64,000 bases of DNA from Siphonodentalium dalli (GCA_032622095.1 CP136061.1:88468983-88532982), one strand, 5' to 3'. Shown: positions 55,001-58,559, numbered from the stretch's first letter. Notes: generated from the sequence alone by a model not told the origin. Numbers and translations: made by a program.

Positions 55001-56773
55001 TGCAGCAACATATATTTAGTTTTTGATTCATTGAGGGATAGTCGGTTACTACAGCACCAGCGGTATACTTTAACTAGTTAATCGTTTATCTTATTCTGAA
55101 TGGTTTTAGAGTTATTCCCTGATATGTATAATGTTGTGTCGTCAGAAAATGAAAGAAGTTTGAGATTGGTACTGTTGGGCATGTCGTTGACATACATTAG
55201 AAATAGGATGGGGCAAATGATAGACCCCTGTGGTACTCCACATGCCGTAGTCAGCATTCCCGATTGATGATCGTGGACTTCTACATATTGTCGTCTGTCA
55301 TGTAAGTAACTTCTGAACCAGTCATTAGCGATTGCCCTTATTCCATAGTGTTCGACCTTTCTAAGTAAAATTTCGTGACTTATGGTGTCAAAAGCTTTTG
55401 ATAAGTCTAAGAAAATGGCAATGGTGGAGTCACGGGTTTTTTTTGTCATTACATTCCGCTACATCTCTTCTTTGTAAGAAATATCCCAAGTGTTACTTCG
55501 AATTTGAAACTGAACTCAACCATTTTGACTGAACAAAATTGTCATCTCTGGAAAATATGTGCACCCAGCCCTCTTGGATCAGAATTTGCCATTGATTACA
55601 TCAAGTGTTCTAATGTTGCGAAAGGTCAATCGATTGTGTGGATGTAAATTGTTTTACTGGGGAATGTGGGTCATATAAGTATCCACTACAGGATAGGCTG
55701 ATTTTATTATGTTATGTCCGAGTTAGAATATAATGGCCATGTGATATATACCCTAACTTAAAAGTTATGTGAAACACTCAGCTAAGATGGTCAAATAGAA
55801 ATGGAGAATAATCTTACTCAAAGTAGTTATTGTTACTAATATTAATCCAAATTGACAACACTCACAGTCATATATCAATTAAATGCAATGACTCTCGATG
55901 GTGAAATCATTTGCGTTATTTTATCGCCGGCAGTTGCGTCCTGAATCGATATTCAAATGTTTACAATTCAGCGTATAGTTCAGATGATGTTTTGTAGTGG
56001 TACGGTAAATTTGATTGAGATTTTCGGCGATGTTAGTAGAATGCTACATACCTGCAGTTGCATATCGCCTGAGTACTAACTGAACACAACCGAACAAGTC
56101 CATAATAATTTCCACCCTGAATCCCCATAACCACAACTTTTCACACAGTTTGTAACGACGTATAATATTATGTTTTGGTAGATTTCATAATTATCTCATT
56201 GTTCACCCAAAATGGTGATTTTTACCCCAAAATTAACCATAGAACACTGAGATAACCATCTAAACTTTTACAACATGTAAGTATGACAATTAATACTGTA
56301 GGGTTCAGTTGAGTTTCCAACAAAAAATAAGGTGAAATGCCATTCCTCGAGCTCAATTCCATTTTTCACAGATTAATTTAGGAAAAAAGTGTTTTTTCCT
56401 CAACATTTCAGTTTGCTCAGATTTTTGTGTTTGGCTAACCCAGTCTTCATATTCCTCATATATATCCGTGCGACCATTTTGATACATAATACGTATTGAT
56501 TGTCGGCGACATGATTGACCCGAGTTTTGTCTGGTCTCTGCTGCTCCACTTTAATATGTCATTAATATATTGTTTTATGTCGTTACAGGTAGAAGGGTGT
56601 GTTTGGGTGAGTCACTTGCCAAATCAGAACTCTTTCTTTTGCTTACTGCCATGCTACAAAAGTTTAAATTCGAAGTTGCTGAGGACGGGCAGTTGCCGAC
56701 ATTGAAAGGTATACTGGGATTGACAAGGTCGCCGGTGAAATTCAAGGTCAAGCTGAGGCGTGCGGCCACGTGA
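6683..56773 (+). CDS. cytochrome P450, CYP2 clan (complete four-exon gene)
   Basis: Joining 6683-7031, 26570-27088, 46764-47204 and 56589-56773 gives 1494 nt, a 497-residue protein plus stop, the usual microsomal P450 length. It should be a heme-thiolate mono-oxygenase anchored in the ER and fed by P450 reductase. In order it shows an N-terminal hydrophobic anchor (residues about 10-30), a LPPGPW hinge, the C-helix WKEQR (WxxxR), the I-helix AGIETT (A-G-x-D/E-T-T), the K-helix EVQR (ExxR), FRPSRF (PERF region) and the heme loop FHFGRRVCLG with its cysteine ligand, split by intron 3. All introns are GT-AG and phase 1. The ATG at 6683 is preferred because it places the anchor at the N terminus; an ATG at 6590 would add 31 hydrophilic residues. 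The substrate cannot be read from sequence. Confidence 0.95.
7209..7630. mobile_element. foldback element with AGGCCTAAGCAGAATGAGG ends
   Basis: A 23 bp near-perfect inverted repeat (GAGGCCTAAGCAGAATGAGG... at 7209; mirror ending at 7630) bounds the unit. A related hairpin at about 7791-7880 (GAATTTGATGACGTTA mirrored) shares the 'GGGGACCTCATTCTGC' edge. Confidence 0.65.
8278..8625. mobile_element. MITE with palindromic TGATATCA minisatellite core
   Basis: Ends are inverted copies of CGCCGTTCTTCTAT (8278-8291; mirror ending 8625). The whole interior is a degenerate ~28 bp tandem array whose units contain GATATCA and AATGAATATATGATATCA-like words, so the array is itself made of small palindromes. 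I see no clear target duplication. Confidence 0.75.
8866..9028. mobile_element. foldback MITE, TA-flanked (copy 2)
   Basis: Same family as 780-945: CAGTAATGCTC at the left and its mirror GAGCATTGCTG at the right, both next to TA. The stem is more diverged, so this is an older copy. Confidence 0.8.
9060..11598. mobile_element. 2.5 kb unit bounded by long inverted repeats
   Basis: About 190 bp at 9060-9250 is mirrored at 11410-11598. Both arms start AGTAGTCCAGGCACAT from the outside and share AAATCGGGGAAA, AAAGTCCCCTAAAATCCG and TTGAGCTTT. Between them lies 2.2 kb of AT-rich DNA with no transposase that I recognise; the 121-residue frame at 11011-11376 has no known motif. Either a large non-autonomous DNA transposon or two inverted copies of one repeat. 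Confidence 0.55.
11633..12024 (+). mobile_element. TTAA-1 element (copy without histone DNA)
   Basis: Starts TTAA-AGACATAATC and shares with 1472-1905 the 'CTAAATTACTATTTC' and 'GGCTTCGGGG' block, the TATACTATAGTT segment and the (TTG)n run. Compared with 4559-5005, the stretch between GTGGTTAGCATT and CAATTAATCGATTCTGA is only about ten bases, so this copy shows the element without the H2B insert. Confidence 0.65.
12120..12600. repeat. diverged tandem units (GACGGAGTTATGCC type)
   Basis: Two units of about 150 bp share ATTTGGTACGTGGTTCTTACTT, GACGCAGGCCA and TTGACGGAGTTATGCCCC. A third unit lies at 13570-13710, separated by the insertions between 12952 and 13566. Confidence 0.65.
12952..13100. 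mobile_element. long palindrome (foldback element)
   Basis: Arms of about 70 bp (ending CAACTCGTTGAAGAT-like) meet around TCTACGAC. ATGTTGGGATATAAGATTTT on the left is mirrored by AAAATCTTATATCCCAACAT on the right. It directly adjoins the dumbbell element starting at 13107. Confidence 0.8.
13107..13566. mobile_element. double-hairpin 'dumbbell' element, type A (copy 1)
   Basis: 460 bp, with outer inverted ends TGTGACCCGCCATATCAAAT next to TA on the left. Inside each end is a hairpin whose stem starts CCAATGCATTCTCTTATATA and whose loop region is TCGACCATAGGTCG; the two hairpins are themselves inverted relative to each other. Between them is a unique spacer with GAGCCCC...GGGGCTC. Other type A copies: 17169-17634 and 21028-21584. 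Confidence 0.9.
13814..13907. mobile_element. perfect 94 bp palindrome with 8 bp target duplication
   Basis: The two 47 bp arms (CACAGGTCCCCTGGTGCGAT... meeting at TAAT|ATTA) are perfect with no spacer. The element is flanked on both sides by GTTTTCCG (13806-13813 and 13908-13915). An 8 bp duplication is typical of hAT or P-type transposition, so this is probably a complete, young, palindromic MITE. Confidence 0.9.
13983..15705 (+). mobile_element. TIR MITE expanded by an internal 19-mer array
   Basis: Left end (GCGTTCACACACTCACA..., TTTGAAGTCATTTCG) and right end (mirror of GTTCACACACTGACA...TTGCAGGCATTTCG) form terminal inverted repeats of about 75 bp. The single-array relatives at 45663-46078 and 33835-34094 contain just one 'CAAGAATNNATNATNCAGGTA' unit at the matching point. 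Here that unit is amplified to ~71 copies. Confidence 0.8.
14162..15511 (+). repeat. 19 bp minisatellite, ~71 units, splice-donor-like
   Basis: Unit AAGAATCAATCATACAGGT repeated head to tail for 1350 bp with few variants (AATAATC, AAGAGTC, ACATGTAAG, one unit with an extra A). On the gene's sense strand each junction reads CAGGTAAGA, which matches the 5' splice-site consensus at eight of nine positions. It sits about 7.1 kb into intron 1. Confidence 0.97.
15696..15925. repeat. ~125 bp imperfect tandem duplication
   Basis: Two units share CACTTAAGGTTTATAT, GTTCGATGT.GAACGGTGGAAAA and TCTTTGTACGA. Between them at 15780-15822 is TTAACCCTTTCATGACCAGA..., which matches the outer end of the type C dumbbell elements and is probably a solo end. 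Confidence 0.7.
15987..16376. mobile_element. double-hairpin element, type B (TTAA-flanked)
   Basis: Ends are TTAA-CCCTTTACCCAACA and its mirror TGTTGGGTAAAGGG-TTAA. The core is the same pair of inverted hairpins (stem CCAATGCATTCTCTTATATA) found in the type A copies, but the termini are unrelated to type A. About 120 bp of extra DNA separates the left end from the first hairpin. TTAA plus CCC is suggestive of piggyBac-type mobilisation. Confidence 0.85.
16611..16690. mobile_element. truncated type C dumbbell element
   Basis: Starts TTAACCTTTCATGACGGGAG and continues through 'GCATTAAAAACC.TGT.CCAGTGCATTCTC' into half of the first hairpin, then stops at unrelated sequence. Confidence 0.7.
16740..17165. 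repeat. diverged ~165 bp repeats (GATGGC/GGCCAT family)
   Basis: Degenerate units with 'CATGGCCGCCGGCAGCCAT', 'GGATTTTACTCTTTGCATGA' and 'TCACCAAAC..TATATG' words. They continue at 17635-17950 on the other side of the dumbbell element at 17169, which therefore inserted into this array. Confidence 0.6.
17169..17634. mobile_element. double-hairpin element, type A (copy 2)
   Basis: 466 bp, TGTGACACGCCATATC at the left and its mirror at the right, flanked by TA on both sides. Hairpins, loops and the GAGCCCC...GGGGCTC spacer match copy 1 closely. It lies within the diverged 165 bp repeats. Confidence 0.9.
17960..19290. other. intron DNA without recognised features
   Basis: AT-rich. A short imperfect hairpin lies at about 18560-18620 (ATTCGAG...CTCGAAT). 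I recognise no gene or known repeat. Confidence 0.4.
19295..19669. mobile_element. TTAA-flanked MITE (GGGGGAGGTCAAGTGA ends)
   Basis: 375 bp including TTAA at both ends. The inverted ends begin GGGGGAGGTCAAGTGA and stay recognisable for about 60 bp, to CATGCAAATCT.CGGAGCAAA. There is no coding capacity. Termini do not match the other TTAA families here. Confidence 0.85.
20571..20790. repeat. two ~120 bp tandem units rich in AGGTCA
   Basis: Both units contain CGAAAGGCGCGATTTGACCT, ACCATTTTGAAGGTCAAG and CAGGTCGGGGT. In the first, AAGGTCAAGGTCAGGTC stacks AGGTCA half-sites of the kind bound by nuclear receptors; binding is not shown. Confidence 0.7.
21028..21584. mobile_element. double-hairpin element, type A (copy 3, with nested insert)
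   Basis: Same ends and hairpins as copies 1 and 2 and TA on both flanks. It is 557 bp because of a 93 bp insertion at 21291-21383; without it the length is 464 bp. The second hairpin has lost part of its loop. Confidence 0.9.
21291..21383. mobile_element. nested hAT-like mini-MITE
   Basis: Absent from the other two type A copies. Starts CAGTCGTAAATAAA and ends in the imperfect mirror TTTACTTAGACTG. The pre-insertion word CTGCAGGG is duplicated around it (ATGCAGGG at 21283, CTGCAGGG at 21384), giving an 8 bp target duplication with one mismatch. Confidence 0.75.
21645..21998. mobile_element. MITE with ~50 bp perfect TIRs and 8 bp duplication
   Basis: Inverted ends run GGCTGAATAGGTCACTCTCA onwards for about 50 bp without a mismatch, with internal repeats of GTGATAAAGTTACCCAGGTT. 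Flanks are CTAACTTT (21637-21644 and 21999-22006). The identity of ends and duplication indicates a young insertion. Confidence 0.9.
22402..22575. repeat. 45 bp tandem repeat, three to four units
   Basis: Units start near 22423, 22468 and 22513 and share TTGATGAGTGGTTACCTTAT and CCCTATCTATA. The last unit decays into GGGTAATCCCC. Confidence 0.85.
22650..22760 (-). mobile_element. TTAA-1 fragment
   Basis: Reads, inverted, the block shared by 1500-1600: GATCAC..., GGGTGGGTTCCT.GACTCGAAT and CCCGAAGTCAAAGAAATAG. The ends are lost. Confidence 0.6.
22849..23103. mobile_element. double-hairpin element, type C (copy 1)
   Basis: Outer ends TTGACCCTTTCATTACGGGA and the mirror of TTAACCCTTCCATGACCGC, with TTAA at the right. 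Two hairpins, with stems related to CCAATGCATTCTCTTATATA, sit inside but have decayed. Other type C copies are at 34643-34905 and 44221-44486. Confidence 0.8.
23732..23809. mobile_element. 78 bp foldback hairpin
   Basis: TAGGTCATGTCATGAA.CTCTACTAAGGCTA is mirrored to 23809 around CGCCCATACGCGCG. Partly related single arms (ATGCCATGAATCTCTACT...CGCCCGTAGAG) occur at 27135-27186, 27438-27486 and inverted near 43490. Confidence 0.75.
23998..24362. mobile_element. hAT-like MITE (CAGGGGCGCCGGAAG ends)
   Basis: A perfect 15 bp terminal inverted repeat CAGGGGCGCCGGAAG flanked by a perfect 8 bp duplication TTTAGAGA (23990-23997 and 24363-24370). The CAGGGG start and 8 bp duplication are classic hAT marks. 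The interior has repeated AAAAAGGGCA words and no transposase. Confidence 0.92.
26170..26544 (+). mobile_element. TTAA-2 MITE next to the exon 2 acceptor
   Basis: 375 bp including TTAA at both ends: starts TTAA-AGTGATGTGAAACACTC, ends ...CATAATATGTCT-TTAA. Copies: 40997-41357 (inverted), 44597-44949 and 55758-56106. Its right TTAA lies 25 bp before the exon 2 splice acceptor, so the likely branch-point zone overlaps the element boundary. Confidence 0.85.
26570..27088 (+). CDS. P450 exon 2 (C helix to H helix)
   Basis: Encodes residues 117-289, in phase 1 on both sides (519 nt). Begins after TTTTTTAAAG and restores GGA across the junction. It starts [16 protein letters not shown], with the heme-propionate WxxxR motif. 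It ends in CAT-G before donor GTGAGT (GT at 27089). Because the exon is a multiple of three in matching phases, skipping it would keep the frame but delete the core helices. Confidence 0.95.
27268..27280. promoter_or_regulatory. RFX X-box-like palindrome
   Basis: GTTGCCTAGCAAC is a perfect inverted repeat of the GTTGCC half-site with a one-base spacer, 180 bp into intron 2. It fits the RFX site consensus; function is unproven. Confidence 0.35.
28615..28690. repeat. 10 bp minisatellite (CCGACCGCAC) plus duplicated flank
   Basis: Seven or so units of CCGACCGCAC/CCGACCGGAC. The following block (GACCGGACCGCCCC...GGGTCCGAGCG.GATGGGG.TTGCAC) recurs at 29017-29087, so the locus is partly duplicated about 350 bp downstream. 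Confidence 0.85.
29413..29650 (+). repeat. ~240 bp dispersed repeat (copy 1)
   Basis: Shares with 30424-30680 the words TGGGTCGTCTG, CCCAGACGT.TCTGTGACGTTTCA and ATGTCATCAGATA.G. Shorter copies at 34105-34230 and 34315-34440 keep GTGTATCC.GTTTGGCAA, AACAT.ACGGCGGCCAT and GTGCCAATA.ACT. Function unknown; no coding content. Confidence 0.75.
30424..30680 (+). repeat. ~240 bp dispersed repeat (copy 2)
   Basis: Second copy of the repeat described at 29413, with the same order of words and moderate divergence. No terminal inverted repeat or target duplication is visible. Confidence 0.75.
32327..32463 (+). mobile_element. half copy of the GTTCATA TIR MITE
   Basis: Starts TAGGGTACATTCATACGCTG and matches the left half of 45663-46078 through 'GCAGGCATTTCGTCGTAGAA' and 'CACAGCTAACTACGTG', then breaks off. 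Confidence 0.75.
32470..33860. repeat. ~390 bp tandem repeats with X-box-like sites
   Basis: At least three and a half units. Landmarks repeat at 373-412 bp spacing: GTTGCCATGGAAACGG (32597, 32970), GTTACCATGGAAACGG (33356), GTTGTCATGGAAACAT (33768), each preceded by GTTGTAATCGG.AGGATGT and TTTTTGGAAT.GCAGTATA. The conserved 14-mer matches the RFX X-box. Confidence 0.85.
33835..34094 (+). mobile_element. GTTCATA TIR MITE, partial (single 19-mer unit)
   Basis: Contains TGCAATTATCTCGCAAGAAT, one CATACAGGTA unit, GCGTTACATGTGGAATTAC and the right end GTGCAAACTTGCCAGTGTAT. The left terminal repeat is lost. Confidence 0.75.
34643..34905. mobile_element. double-hairpin element, type C (copy 2)
   Basis: Left end TTGCCCCTTTCATGACAGAG, right end mirror of TTAATTCTTCCATGACTGGA with TTAA. 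Both hairpins are clear: GTGCATTATCTTATTTATGC and its mirror, then TGTATTCTGTTATATATGCG and its mirror. Confidence 0.85.
35620..35831. mobile_element. foldback MITE, TA-flanked (copy 3, full length)
   Basis: 212 bp near-perfect palindrome, CAGTAATGTCC at both ends and TA on both flanks. The arms meet at GCTCTCC|CCGAGAGC. It is the longest family member; the other copies have lost 45-50 bp around the centre. Confidence 0.92.
35885..36060. repeat. G/C-homopolymer repeat (inverted relative)
   Basis: G run of 11, 'TCGGAAAAAAATTTC', CACCCACCCCCAC, and 'TTTTTTCCG' words ending in a C run and GGGGGGGAAA. Same family as 1262-1462. A further piece lies at 36330-36440. Confidence 0.65.
37650..37896. 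mobile_element. TIR MITE (AACGGAGTTTGAAA ends)
   Basis: AACGGAGTTTGAAA at the left is mirrored by TTTCAAACTCCGTT at the right. The similarity continues inward through TTTTCACCAT and a CGACGA block. A second internal inverted pair is ACCGGTGTTCTG...CAGAACACCGGT. No target duplication is clear. Confidence 0.75.
40682..40711 (+). pseudogene. relic of the P450 exon 3 acceptor
   Basis: 30 bp match 46751-46780 (intron end plus the first 17 bases of exon 3) at 27 positions, including the AG acceptor and CAGCTGCTTAAG. The exon-like part has an in-frame TAA at codon two and then diverges at once. Probably a remnant of a partial duplication; not usable as an exon. Confidence 0.6.
40997..41357 (-). mobile_element. 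TTAA-2 MITE (inverted copy)
   Basis: Left TTAA-AGACATATTGTG and right GTGTTTCACATCACTT-TTAA equivalents, in reverse orientation to 26170-26544. It lies 290 bp beyond the exon 3 relic. The open frames on both strands are shadows of the repeat. Confidence 0.8.
41780..41946. mobile_element. foldback MITE, TA-flanked (copy 4)
   Basis: Same ends as 35620-35831 (CAGTAATGTCC and mirror, TA flanks). The central stem is deleted to CGGAAAGCTCTCGGCAATCC. Confidence 0.88.
42509..42671. mobile_element. foldback element (hairpin)
   Basis: Arms of about 66 bp: CATTATACAATGTTGTGTAC to AAAGTCATATT on the left, mirrored to 42671. The loop is about 30 bp. Confidence 0.8.
42921..43055. mobile_element. foldback element (hairpin)
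   Basis: GCATCTTAATCGAG...TTTTATCGAA and GCGGATGGCGCAA.GTTATATTTCG are mirrored with few mismatches around GAGAGCGTAGCTCTC. A second structural class next to the hairpin at 42509. Confidence 0.8.
44221..44486. mobile_element. double-hairpin element, type C (copy 3)
   Basis: Starts TTAACCCTTCCATGACTGGA and ends with the mirror of TTAACCCTTTCATCACGAGA. Orientation is opposite to the other type C copies. The inner hairpins carry ATGCGAGTCTCCAATGGGGA and CTCCCTATGGGAG loops. Confidence 0.85.
44597..44949 (+). mobile_element. TTAA-2 MITE (copy 3)
   Basis: TTAA-AGTGATGTGAAACACTC at the left, ...CCATAATATATAT-TTAA at the right. Same orientation as the copy at 26170 and about 10-15% diverged by eye. 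Confidence 0.85.
45663..46078 (+). mobile_element. GTTCATA TIR MITE (complete single-unit copy)
   Basis: 416 bp. Left end TAGGGTACGTTCATATACTG and right end, mirrored, TAGGCTACGTTCATACGCTG; about 80 bp of inverted similarity through GGCAAGTTTGCACGG and GTAGAAAAC. Contains one degenerate 'CAAGAATAAATAATGCAGGTA' where the copy at 13983-15705 has ~71 units, so it shows the state before expansion. Confidence 0.85.
46764..47204 (+). CDS. P450 exon 3 (I helix to heme loop)
   Basis: Encodes the last two bases of codon 290 through the first base of the heme-loop glycine codon (441 nt, phase 1 on both sides). Carries AGIETT (oxygen activation in the I helix), EVQR (K-helix ExxR) and FRPSRF. The acceptor is ATGTCATTCCAG and the donor CACTTCG|GTGAGT. 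The I helix has Glu where many P450s have Asp, which is a common variant. Confidence 0.95.
48277..48493. mobile_element. foldback element with an extra arm copy
   Basis: TATAAGGATTAACTGTCGTG is mirrored at the right end, and GGAGATGTAACCGTGAGGTAA occurs once on the left but twice in inverted form on the right, separated by CAGTCGGGTTTTACATACAA. An arm has been duplicated, so two alternative hairpins are possible. Confidence 0.8.
48945..49160 (-). mobile_element. probable LINE 3' tail fragment
   Basis: Inverted, it ends AAATAAACAATCCAATCCAAT, the kind of short tandem tail seen at 3' ends of CR1/L2-type LINEs. No coding sequence remains. A similar but weaker tail may be present near 28245-28330. 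Confidence 0.35.
50690..51125 (-). mobile_element. 3' UTR of the LINE
   Basis: Non-coding DNA downstream of the LINE stop, with an internal inverted pair (GGAGAACGACA...TGTCGTTCTCC) and an AT-rich end GGATAAATAAACTATGC near 50705. I infer the 3' boundary from that tail; no clear target duplication was found. Confidence 0.5.
51126..54551 (-). CDS. LINE polyprotein: AP-endonuclease and reverse transcriptase
   Basis: A 1141-residue open frame of a jockey/CR1/L2-group non-LTR retrotransposon. Residues 1 to about 72 belong to the older LINE it inserted into (see 54335-55449). LINE-proper begins near residue 75 and has GDIHPNPGP at 87-95, a 2A-like (StopGo) motif with His for the usual Glu. The endonuclease spans about 102-310 with N107, E132, D236/N238, D277 and H304; the SDH box reads RYH, so the catalytic Asp is replaced. 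The reverse transcriptase spans about 535-800 with D672 in [15 protein letters not shown] at 729-734 and FADD at 758-761. A C-terminal C-x-C-x7-H-x4-C cluster follows. There is no ORF1, so the copy is 5'-truncated. No internal stop suggests recent insertion. Confidence 0.93.
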   Translation of the reverse strand: MEKQKSSPVFRKFIQVYTNINNTTVRNLATTIPRTNFSQILPRYSFHFVWNCLDTAHRFAASRTIFKSSIRINVQSNWIYNLIILGGDIHPNPGPDTNQNVKIMHLNVQSLTPKIDIISTEMPNFDICCFTETWLGVNIPNERLLVQGFGEPERRDRADSYGGVIVYIRNNIAYRRRIDLEHPGIESVWIELCHGNTRSLIGAIYRPPNCNCWTEITTMLDSARELSPHNLIIIGDLNENQYCPSNNRISAVCNQLTLKQLITESTNFTEYSETLIDVVLVNKNCSVFESGTLEPFHGNYIRYHIPIFVDILISEKKSQQKPFTRRVFNYDEANFTDLDKSILEQDWKQPFSNTPISEMTNVLTTFLQDQINIFVPSKIVRCMKDEPAWLNSGIKQHIKQRKRLYEKAKVRNTINAWTNYRKKRNEVISLIRKSKSDHIVHMQDILNNPETPSSAWWKTFNKLSEKNSNRAIPYLSWNNSTHTSNYDKAEAFNDYFCSVSSIDDSNATIPEFTPLQSIPELNEILISESDIIETLNNLVPDKSSGYDEISPRILKKCPSLHHPLKIMFKTFMENSFFPDEWKRANVVPIFKKGDPTDPGNYRPISLLSCIGKVYEKCIAKHLLTFLTKNSLLCKHQAGFLPGQSTSHQLCEIYHEISKSLDEGQDVRVLFFDISKAFDKVWHRGLVYKLKRMGITGNLLRWIESYLTNREQRVVLGSESSSWGGVKAGVPQGSVLGPILFLTYINDIVKGIKSDIRLFADDTSIFLPIKDPIQSAKILQKDINTLEAWSKRWLVKFNASKSESMCISRKQNPLNHPNLYMNNVPLNTVSNHKHLGVVFENNCSWKAHIASISKLAWYRISMLQKQKYVLNRETLEKCYFTLVRPIIEYANVIWDNCTIAESDKLEDIQLEAARIVTGCTRSTSNNNLIIEAGWETLKKRRENSKLYLYHKMIYNSAPEYLQNLVPPLVSEVSKINTRNSKNFRLPQFNANSHDRSFILNTAALWNSLPMSTRDIVNYDEFRTTINTSHKKKNSRFKYCYTRKAQVIHTRLRNYCSDLNAHTYQNYISVTDRCVCDQIEDSYHYIFQCRRYRPHRQILLGKIPDAIVPSVYTFLNDDDTMSLQTNLTIFEEFQKFIIHTQRF
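54335..55449 (-). pseudogene. older LINE reverse-transcriptase fragment (broken)
   Basis: From 55449 down, the minus strand reads [10 protein letters not shown] (RT motif A), GVPQGS and FSDDTT (motif C variant, normally FADD). An in-frame TAA at 55078-55080 interrupts it. The same frame resumes through [26 protein letters not shown] and [12 protein letters not shown] one-base change in an A run near 54665 shifts the frame, and [17 protein letters not shown] follows. Another shift near 54495 leads to IPRTNFSQ and the WN..LD C-terminal block. The 5' part, including the endonuclease, is missing. Its last 70 or so codons are read as the N terminus of the younger LINE. Confidence 0.88.
55758..56106 (+). 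mobile_element. TTAA-2 MITE (copy 4)
   Basis: TTAA-AAGTTATGTGAAACACTC at the left. The right end has decayed after 'CGAACAAGTCCATAATA'. It lies about 480 bp upstream of exon 4 in the same orientation as the copy next to exon 2. Confidence 0.75.
56589..56773 (+). CDS. P450 exon 4 (heme-binding cysteine and C terminus)
   Basis: Starts after CGTTACAG and completes the Gly codon of the heme loop, giving [14 protein letters not shown] with the axial cysteine. It runs through the L helix ([13 protein letters not shown]) to the stop TGA at 56771-56773, encoding the last 61 residues. The C-terminal [14 protein letters not shown] resembles the usual P450 end. Confidence 0.95.
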
Positions 56774-56909
56774 AAACAAAGCCGGTTGTAATCGATTTTC
56801 ACTTGGGCAGTCCGTATCTTAGTCCACGTGCTATGATCACTAACTCTGGTATTTCTGGTCGACTTATGAAACAAGAATGTGTTCCAGATTGTGGAACAGA
56901 ACGGCGAAG

Positions 56910-57170
56910 TACGGAAGCGTATTCGGGACATGGTAGAAAAAAAATAAAGTCAAAATTTTGACTTTATATCTCCAAATTTTGACTTTATAAACTCAAAATT
57001 TTGACTTTTTATCTCGAAATATTGACTTTCAAACTCAAAATTTTGACTTTCAAAGTAAAAATTTTGACTTTCAAACTCAAAATTTTGACTTTCAAAGTAA
57101 AAATTTTGATATAAAAAGTAAAAAATTTGACTTTATTTTTGTTCTACCATGTCCCGAATACGCTTCCGTA
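56910..57170. mobile_element. TIR MITE with TTTTGACTTT minisatellite, downstream of P450
   Basis: Ends TACGGAAGCGTATTCGGGAC and its perfect mirror. Inside are about nine tandem units of roughly 20 bp built from AAAATTTTGACTTT, each a small palindrome. It begins 137 bp after the P450 stop codon. TA at each end may be a mariner-type duplication. Confidence 0.85.
56943..56948 (+). terminator. candidate P450 poly(A) signal
   Basis: The first AATAAA downstream of the P450 stop (170 nt away), lying in the left terminal repeat of the MITE at 56910. No AATAAA or ATTAAA occurs between the stop and this site. Use is inferred. Confidence 0.45.
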
Positions 57171-57519
57171 GCGTAGTGTATAGAATTATGATTAAAGTCT
57201 TTTGGATATTCCGATTGGAATACTTCAAAATTTGAACAATTTACAGATTTTTGTTCCACACCAATTTTCTATTCACATGGGTTACCAAGGTATACATGAT
57301 TCTGAAATATTAATAGGCATGTTGCGAACTTCAAGTTCCCGTCAATCGGCTAGTGGCAATCACTGGAAACATGCATTCCTCATATTGCACGGCAATCGCG
57401 AGAAACACGCATTCATTATGCTGTACGTATACTTGGTTTGTATCGAGAGAATATTCATGCACCTTGCCATTCGTGTTGACTTCACGATGAGTCCCAAGCG
57501 TATAATCTTCATACCCCAA

Positions 57520-57850
57520 TTACCTCTTTATAAAATAATTATTTCGGAAATATGGAACTGGTATATATAACTGTTGTAACAATTGACCATGTATAACGCG
57601 CCCAATAAATGTAATTTCACCTTGCCGTTCGCATTGTCTTCACGATGAGCACCAAACATGTAAACTGTATGCTTCAATTTAAGTACCTCTTCAGAAAATA
57701 ATTATTTCGGAAACATGGAACTGGTATATATAACTGTTGTAACAATTGACCATGTATAACGCGCCCAATAAATGTAATTTCACCTTGCCGTTCGCATTGT
57801 CTTCACGATGAGCACCAAACGTGTAAACTGTATTCTTCAAGTACCTCTTC
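57520..57850. repeat. two ~160 bp tandem units
   Basis: Units share AAAATAATTATTTCGGAAA, CATGTATAACGCGCCCAATA and TTTCACCTTGCCGTTCGC. They lead directly into the larger duplication that follows, which shares the same start. Confidence 0.85.
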
Positions 57851-58550
57851 AGAAAATAATTATTTCGGAAACATGGAACTGGTATAGATGGGTCTTAAAT
57901 GTTGTAATAATTGAGAACACATGAGCTTTAGCATATTAAGTGCCCATGTAATAAATGTCATTTCCCCTTGCCGTTCGTATTGACTTCACGTTAACATACA
58001 GATAACCGCTTGCGCCTTTCCGCGCGCAATTCGTTTAATTGTAAATAAATGCAGTACACGGGGGGGGGGGGGGCGAATGTTTTTTACGAGACATGAGGTG
58101 TGGGGGGTGGGTGGTACCCGAGGCCGGAAACAGTTTTTGACCACCTTTTGTGCATTTTTTATTCATTGATATATTTTCAACTGTTTTAAACATATTCTTC
58201 AGAAAATAATTATTTCGGAAACATGGAACTGGTATAGATGGGTCTTAAATGTTGTAATAATTGAGCACACATGAGCTTTAGCATATTAAGTGCCCATGTA
58301 ATAAATGTCATTTCCCCTTGCCGTTCGTATTGACTTCACGTTAACATACAGATAACCGCTTGCGCCTTTCCGCGCGCAATTCGTTTAATTGTAAATAAAT
58401 GCAGTACACAGGGGGGGGGCCGAATGTTTTTTACGAGACATGAGGTGTGGGGGGTGGGTGGGTACCCGAGGCCGGAAACAGTTTTTGACCACCTTTTGTG
58501 CATTTTTTATTCATTGATATATTTTCAACTGTTTTAAACATATTTGTTTA
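57848..58550. repeat. 350 bp near-identical tandem duplication
   Basis: 57848-58197 and 58198-58550 differ at only a few sites: one base near 57915/58265, the length of a G run, and one G in GGTGGGTGG. Each copy includes the G-homopolymer/GGCCGGAAAC block. Recent duplication or an assembly effect. Confidence 0.92.
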
Positions 58551-58559
58551 TATGTTGTA

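Larger units (their letters stand above)
47205..56588 (+). other. P450 intron 3 (9.4 kb)
   Basis: Bounded by GTGAGT at 47205 and CGTTACAG ending at 56588. Holds a hairpin, a probable LINE tail, the large LINE and the older LINE fragment, all listed. The rest of 47.2-50.7 kb shows nothing I recognise. Confidence 0.85.
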
